Source: Mycobacterium sp. (lineage in GTDB: Bacteria > Actinomycetota > Actinomycetes > Mycobacteriales > Mycobacteriaceae). From it: a DNA stretch of 9,209 nucleotides. The notes beneath the pieces were generated by a model. It had not been told where the DNA came from, ran no database searches, and was given only the letters and a program-made list of their open reading frames with translations. The stretch's first letter is position 1. Each line of letters opens with the position of its first letter. Made by a program: the position numbers and the translations under genes. The DNA lies in contig JAHFVB010000073.1 in NCBI GenBank assembly GCA_023264755.1, positions 1 to 9,209 on the forward strand, given 5' to 3'. Shown here in pieces: positions 6,409-9,209 of the stretch.

Positions 6409-7373
6409 GCGTCGAGCCCGAGTCCCCAGCCGCAGGCCCGTCGACTCCGGGGCTCCGCAAGCCCCTGCGCCTCGAGGTGCGCAATGCCGAGACCCCCATC
6501 GAGCGCAAGCCGCCATGGATCAAGACCCGGCTGCGGATGGGCCCGGAGTACCAGGAGTTGAAGTCCCTGGTCCGCCGGGAGGGTTTGCACACCGTCTGCG
6601 AAGAGGCCGGCTGCCCCAACATCTACGAATGCTGGGAAGACCGTGAGGCCACCTTCCTGATCGGCGGGGAGCAGTGCACGCGGCGCTGCGACTTCTGCCA
6701 AATCGACACGGGCAAGCCCGCCGAGCTCGACCGGGACGAGCCGCGCCGGGTCGCCGAGAGCGTCGCTGCGATGGGGCTGCGCTACAGCACCGTCACCGGC
6801 GTCGCCCGCGACGATCTGCCCGACGGCGGGGCGTGGCTGTACGCCGAGACCGTGCGCCAGATCAAGGCGCTCAACCCCAACACCGGCGTGGAGTTGTTGA
6901 TCCCCGACTTCAACGCCATCCCCGAACAACTCGAGACGGTCTTCGAAACGCGCCCGGAAGTGTTGGCGCACAACGTGGAGACGGTGCCCCGGATCTTCAA
7001 GCGGATCCGCCCGGCGTTTCGGTACGAGCGCAGCCTCGCGGTGATCACCGCGGCGCGCGACTACGGGCTGGTGACCAAGAGCAACCTGATCCTCGGCATG
7101 GGTGAAACCCCCGACGAGGTGCGCACCGCGCTCACCGAGCTCCACGAGGCCGGTTGCGACATCGTCACCATCACCCAGTACCTGCGCCCGACGGTGCGCC
7201 ACCATCCCGTGGAGCGTTGGGTCCACCCCGATGAGTTCGTGGAGCACCAGCGGTTCGGTGAGCAGCTCGGCTTCGCCGGCGTGCTCGCCGGTCCGCTCGT
7301 CCGTTCGTCCTACCGGGCGGGCCGGCTGTACGCGGCGGCCGCGCGCGTGCGGGCCGACTCGGCGCAGCGCTAA
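6405..7373 (+). CDS. lipA: Lipoyl synthase, radical SAM
   Basis: LipA inserts two sulfur atoms into protein-bound octanoyl groups to make lipoyl cofactors, consuming its auxiliary 4Fe-4S cluster. The 322-aa product (about 311 aa in M. tuberculosis) has both required cysteine sets. The auxiliary cluster uses Cys65, Cys70 and Cys76 in [12 protein letters not shown]. The radical SAM cluster uses Cys91, Cys95 and Cys98 in CTRRCDFC. The TIM-barrel body includes [32 protein letters not shown] and QYLRPT. The C-terminal RSSYRAG contains the serine ligand of the auxiliary cluster. The GTG at 6405 gives the expected length and overlaps the lipB stop. The first 20 or so residues are Pro/Ser-rich and poorly conserved, so the precise start is less certain than the family. 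Confidence 0.97.
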   Translation: MSVEPESPAAGPSTPGLRKPLRLEVRNAETPIERKPPWIKTRLRMGPEYQELKSLVRREGLHTVCEEAGCPNIYECWEDREATFLIGGEQCTRRCDFCQIDTGKPAELDRDEPRRVAESVAAMGLRYSTVTGVARDDLPDGGAWLYAETVRQIKALNPNTGVELLIPDFNAIPEQLETVFETRPEVLAHNVETVPRIFKRIRPAFRYERSLAVITAARDYGLVTKSNLILGMGETPDEVRTALTELHEAGCDIVTITQYLRPTVRHHPVERWVHPDEFVEHQRFGEQLGFAGVLAGPLVRSSYRAGRLYAAAARVRADSAQR

Positions 7374-7385
7374 AAAGTCCACCCG

Positions 7386-7391
7386 TATCCT
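7386..7391 (+). promoter_or_regulatory. Putative -10 box of a leaderless promoter for the DUF4191 gene
   Basis: TATCCT is followed by 6 nt (GAACCA) and then the ATG at 7398. There is no Shine-Dalgarno in the 24-bp gap after lipA. The match to TANNNT and the spacing fit a transcript starting on the ATG. Confidence 0.5.
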
Positions 7392-7397
7392 GAACCA

Positions 7398-8153
7398 ATG
7401 GCGAAGACCCGGGATCCCGCAGCTGTCAAGGCCGCCAAGGCCGAGGCAAAGGCGACGCGCAAGGCGGCCGCGAAGGAGCGCCGAAGCCAGCTGTGGCAGG
7501 CGTTCCAGATTCAACGCAAGGAAGACAAGCGGCTACTGCCGTACATGATCGGCGTGTTCGTCCTCGTCGTGGCGCTCGCGGTGGTCGGAGGCCTCTTCAG
7601 CGGCAGCACCTTCACGATGGTGACGTTGATCATCCTCGGTGTGGTGCTCGGCGCCCTGCTGGCCTTCATCATCTTCGGGCGCCGGGCGCAGAAGTCCGTC
7701 TACAGCAAGGCCGAGGGCCAGACCGGCGCGGCGGCCTGGGCGTTGGAGAACCTGCGCGGCAAGTGGCGCGTGACGCTAGGCGTGGCGGCCACCGGACACT
7801 TCGACGCGGTGCACCGCGTGATCGGTCGACCGGGTGTGATCTTCGTCGGCGAGGGCTCGGCGGCCCGCGTCAAACCCCTGCTGGCGCAGGAGAAGAAGCG
7901 CACCGCCCGACTGGTCGGCGAGGTCCCGATCTATGCGGTCGTGGTCGGCAACGGCGAGGGCGAGGTGCCGTTGTCCAAACTGGAGCGTCACCTGACCAAG
8001 CTGCCCGCCAACATCACGGTCAAGCAGATGGACGCGTTGGAATCAAAACTGGTGGCCCTGGGCACCCGGATGGGTCCGGCCGCCATGCCCAAGGGCCCGG
8101 TGCCGGGCGGGGCGAAGATGCGCGGCGTCCAGCGCACCATGCGCAGGAAGTAG
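7398..8153 (+). CDS. DUF4191 family integral membrane protein (Rv2219 homologue), function unknown
   Basis: The 251-aa product matches the M. tuberculosis Rv2219 protein closely as remembered. Residues 1-46 are very rich in Ala, Lys and Arg (AAVKAAKAEAKATRKAAAKE) and may form a basic cytosolic helix. Two hydrophobic segments follow, at about 47-66 (LLPYMIGVFVLVVALAVVGG) and 73-94 (TMVTLIILGVVLGALLAFII), joined by a short loop. The rest is a soluble domain with WALENLRGKWRVT, HRVIGRPGVIFVGEG, LLAQEKKRTARLVG and LPANITVKQMD, ending in a basic tail. The topology is probably both ends in the cytosol. No enzyme motif is apparent. It follows lipA after 24 bp and has been retained beside lipA in mycobacteria, but a link to lipoylation is only suggested by position. 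Confidence 0.92.
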   Translation: MAKTRDPAAVKAAKAEAKATRKAAAKERRSQLWQAFQIQRKEDKRLLPYMIGVFVLVVALAVVGGLFSGSTFTMVTLIILGVVLGALLAFIIFGRRAQKSVYSKAEGQTGAAAWALENLRGKWRVTLGVAATGHFDAVHRVIGRPGVIFVGEGSAARVKPLLAQEKKRTARLVGEVPIYAVVVGNGEGEVPLSKLERHLTKLPANITVKQMDALESKLVALGTRMGPAAMPKGPVPGGAKMRGVQRTMRRK

Positions 8154-8162
8154 CGCGAGCGC

Positions 8163-8657
8163 TCAGCGCCTGACGACGGCGGTTCCGGTGAGCTTGTCCT
8201 GGAGTCCGCGGCCATCGCCGTCGGCGAACAGCACGGGTACCACCAGGAACACCAGCAGCCCGCGGGCCAGCGCGCGCCCCACTCCGACGTGCGCGCGGTG
8301 GTCGATGGAGGCCACCCGCAGCCCGAAGGCGAACTGGCCGGGGGTGAAGCTGAACAACCGCACGGACACGACACCGAGCAGCAACCAGGCCACTGCCCCG
8401 GCGGTGGATCCCCGCCAGGAGTACAGGAACTCGTCCCCACCGATGAACCCGAAGACGATGAGCAACCGGGCCAAGCCGGCGGCGATGAACCAGTCCACGA
8501 ACAGGGCGCCGACGCGGCGACCGGTCTTGGCCAGGGCACCCGGCCCGTGCGCAGGCAGCCCCAGCCGTTGACCGGGGTAGTCGTTGGGCCCCTGGGTCGG
8601 TGTTCCCGGATCGTAGGGAGGTGGGCCGGAGAGCCAAGAACCGTACTCGCGGGGCAT
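8163..8657 (-). CDS. RDD family integral membrane protein (Rv2219A homologue), function unknown
   Basis: The 164-aa product has a Pro/Gly/Tyr-rich N-terminal tail (residues 1-45, with YPGQRLGLP), followed by an RDD-type membrane domain. GRRVGALFVDWFIA carries the family Arg (47-48) and first Asp (55). A later RGLQDKLTGTAVV carries the second Asp (154) near the end. Hydrophobic segments lie at about 50-71, 86-104 and 128-146. RDD proteins are often proposed to be small transporters or membrane adaptors, and several have no assigned role. The ATG at 8657 is chosen because a TATGCT box lies 6 nt upstream. The gene ends 9 bp from the opposing DUF4191 stop and diverges from glnA1. Confidence 0.88.
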   Translation of the reverse strand: MPREYGSWLSGPPPYDPGTPTQGPNDYPGQRLGLPAHGPGALAKTGRRVGALFVDWFIAAGLARLLIVFGFIGGDEFLYSWRGSTAGAVAWLLLGVVSVRLFSFTPGQFAFGLRVASIDHRAHVGVGRALARGLLVFLVVPVLFADGDGRGLQDKLTGTAVVRR

Positions 8658-8663
8658 GGACCC

Positions 8664-8669
8664 AGCATA
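8664..8669 (-). promoter_or_regulatory. Putative -10 box of a leaderless promoter for the RDD gene
   Basis: On the minus strand TATGCT is followed by 6 nt (GGGTCC) and then the ATG at 8657. This is a strong TANNNT match with no Shine-Dalgarno. The -35 region would fall at about 8687-8692, overlapping the first half-site of the GlnR-like array. Confidence 0.55.
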
Positions 8670-8685
8670 GGTTGATCGGAATTGC

Positions 8686-8723
8686 GTAACGTCCGTGCAA
8701 CATGCGGTTGACTGGGGTGCAAC
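8686..8723 (+). promoter_or_regulatory. Double GlnR-box-like array upstream of glnA1
   Basis: Four 5-bp half-sites occur with exact 6-bp spacing: GTAAC (8686-8690), GCAAC (8697-8701), TTGAC (8708-8712) and GCAAC (8719-8723). This is the a-n6-b-n6-a-n6-b layout described for actinobacterial GlnR, with the conserved AC at the end of each element. GlnR control of glnA genes under nitrogen limitation is known in mycobacteria and Streptomyces. The 9-bp word GTGCAACAT is repeated at 8695-8703 and 8717-8725, 22 bp or two helical turns apart. The array ends 11 bp before the glnA1 -10 candidate. Binding itself is inferred. Confidence 0.65.
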
Positions 8724-8733
8724 ATCGTGTCCC

Positions 8734-8739
8734 TAGCGT
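8734..8739 (+). promoter_or_regulatory. Putative -10 box of the glnA1 promoter
   Basis: TAGCGT fits TANNNT and would start transcription near 8746, giving a leader of roughly 29 nt with a standard ribosome binding site. The nearest -35-like hexamer, TTGACT at 8708-8713, is 20 bp away, longer than optimal, and coincides with a GlnR half-site. This fits an activator-dependent promoter. Additional promoters are possible. Confidence 0.4.
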
Positions 8740-8759
8740 CAACCGGCGGGCTACCAGTC

Positions 8760-8768
8760 AAAGGAGAT
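8760..8768 (+). promoter_or_regulatory. Strong ribosome binding site for glnA1
   Basis: AAAGGAGAT, with its AGGAG core ending 8 nt before the GTG at 8775, is the strongest Shine-Dalgarno in the window. It sets the GTG as the start and contrasts with the leaderless-looking starts of the neighbouring genes. It fits the high expression expected of glutamine synthetase. Confidence 0.75.
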
Positions 8769-8774
8769 TACTAA

Positions 8775-9209
8775 GTGGCAGAAAAGACAGCCGACGACCT
8801 CTTCAAGCTGATCAAGGATGAGAATGTCGAGTACGTCGACATTCGGTTCTGCGATCTTCCCGGCGTCGTCCAGCACTTCTCGATCCCGGCCTCGGCCTTC
8901 GACGAAAGCGTCTTCGAAGACGGTTTGGCGTTTGACGGATCGTCGGTGCGCGGCTTCCAGTCCATCCACGAATCCGACATGATGCTGCTGCCGGATCCCG
9001 AAACGGCACGCATCGACCCGTTCCGGGCGGCGAAGACGCTCAACGTCAACTTCTTCGTGCACGACCCGAACGACAAGTCGGCCTACTCGCGTGACCCACG
9101 CAACGTCGCACGCAAGGCCGAGGACTACCTGAAGAGCACCGGCATCGCCGACACGGCGTACTTCGGCGCCGAGGCCGAGTTCTACATCTTCGACTCGGTG
9201 AGCTTCGAC
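8775..9209 (+). CDS. glnA1: Glutamine synthetase type I (partial, C-terminus outside window)
   Basis: GlnA1 condenses ammonia with glutamate using ATP and is the main nitrogen-assimilating enzyme. In pathogenic mycobacteria it is abundant and partly exported. The first 145 codons are present, about a third of the roughly 478-aa family length. The sequence begins [22 protein letters not shown], then [12 protein letters not shown], the beta-grasp GS-I segment [19 protein letters not shown] with the conserved loop Asp near residue 55, and [13 protein letters not shown]. It ends in [12 protein letters not shown], where Glu133 and Glu135 correspond to the first metal-binding glutamates. The adenylylation site and most active-site residues lie beyond the window. 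The GTG start follows a strong ribosome binding site. Identification is very secure. Confidence 0.97.
   Translation, partial: MAEKTADDLFKLIKDENVEYVDIRFCDLPGVVQHFSIPASAFDESVFEDGLAFDGSSVRGFQSIHESDMMLLPDPETARIDPFRAAKTLNVNFFVHDPNDKSAYSRDPRNVARKAEDYLKSTGIADTAYFGAEAEFYIFDSVSFD

Noticed and set aside
6045..7514. A 489-codon minus-strand frame opposite lipA and part of lipB.
   Set aside because: It is antisense to genes with complete catalytic motifs and shows only compositionally biased sequence.
8152..8163. Short palindrome AGCGCGAGCGCT across the convergent stops of the DUF4191 and RDD genes, as a terminator.
   Set aside because: The stem is only 4 to 5 bp with a 2 to 4 nt loop and there is no T tract. 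It is too weak to call.

Overview
The window is high-GC actinobacterial DNA, almost certainly from a Mycobacterium (Mycolicibacterium-like). The predicted proteins and most of the gene order match, from memory, the M. tuberculosis segment Rv2211c (gcvT) - Rv2213 (pepB) - Rv2215 (dlaT) - Rv2216 - Rv2217 (lipB) - Rv2218 (lipA) - Rv2219 - Rv2219A - Rv2220 (glnA1). Two genes of that M. tuberculosis layout are missing: the adenylate cyclase Rv2212 between gcvT and pepB, and ephD (Rv2214c) between pepB and dlaT. A small conserved gene of unknown function sits in the ephD position. This suggests a non-tuberculous, probably environmental species. The species cannot be fixed from this stretch.

Layout. 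The 5' part of gcvT (minus strand, its C-terminus cut by the window edge) diverges from pepB (plus), with 53 bp between them. pepB converges on a 118-aa hypothetical gene (minus) across a 24-bp gap that forms a hairpin. A 199-bp divergent region with a perfect 11-bp tandem repeat precedes dlaT (plus). dlaT is followed by a sugar-epimerase-like gene that is broken here, then lipB, lipA and a DUF4191 membrane-protein gene. An RDD-family membrane-protein gene (minus) converges on that gene. It diverges from glnA1 (plus, cut by the window edge) across a 117-bp regulatory region.

How the genes work together. DlaT is the lipoylated E2 acyltransferase of the pyruvate dehydrogenase/peroxynitrite reductase complexes. 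LipB transfers octanoate to the lipoyl domains and LipA inserts the two sulfurs, so a lipoyl enzyme and the machinery that lipoylates it are together. GcvT belongs to the glycine cleavage system, which also depends on lipoyl protein (GcvH). GlnA1 is the main ammonium-assimilating glutamine synthetase and carries an apparent double GlnR box upstream. PepB is a cytosolic M17 aminopeptidase.

Most notable points: (1) the epimerase gene has lost about 170 bp internally, which frameshifts it and leaves its N-terminal half in frame with lipB; a perfect 9-bp GC hairpin sits exactly at the junction. (2) Six start codons have a TANNNT -10 box ending 6 to 8 nt upstream and no Shine-Dalgarno sequence, which suggests clustered leaderless transcription. 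(3) A four-half-site GlnR-like array lies between glnA1 and the RDD gene. (4) There is a perfect 11-bp tandem repeat upstream of dlaT. I did not see mobile elements, CRISPR, tRNA or rRNA, or a clearly new multi-gene system. The region is mainly conserved housekeeping DNA with some local oddities.
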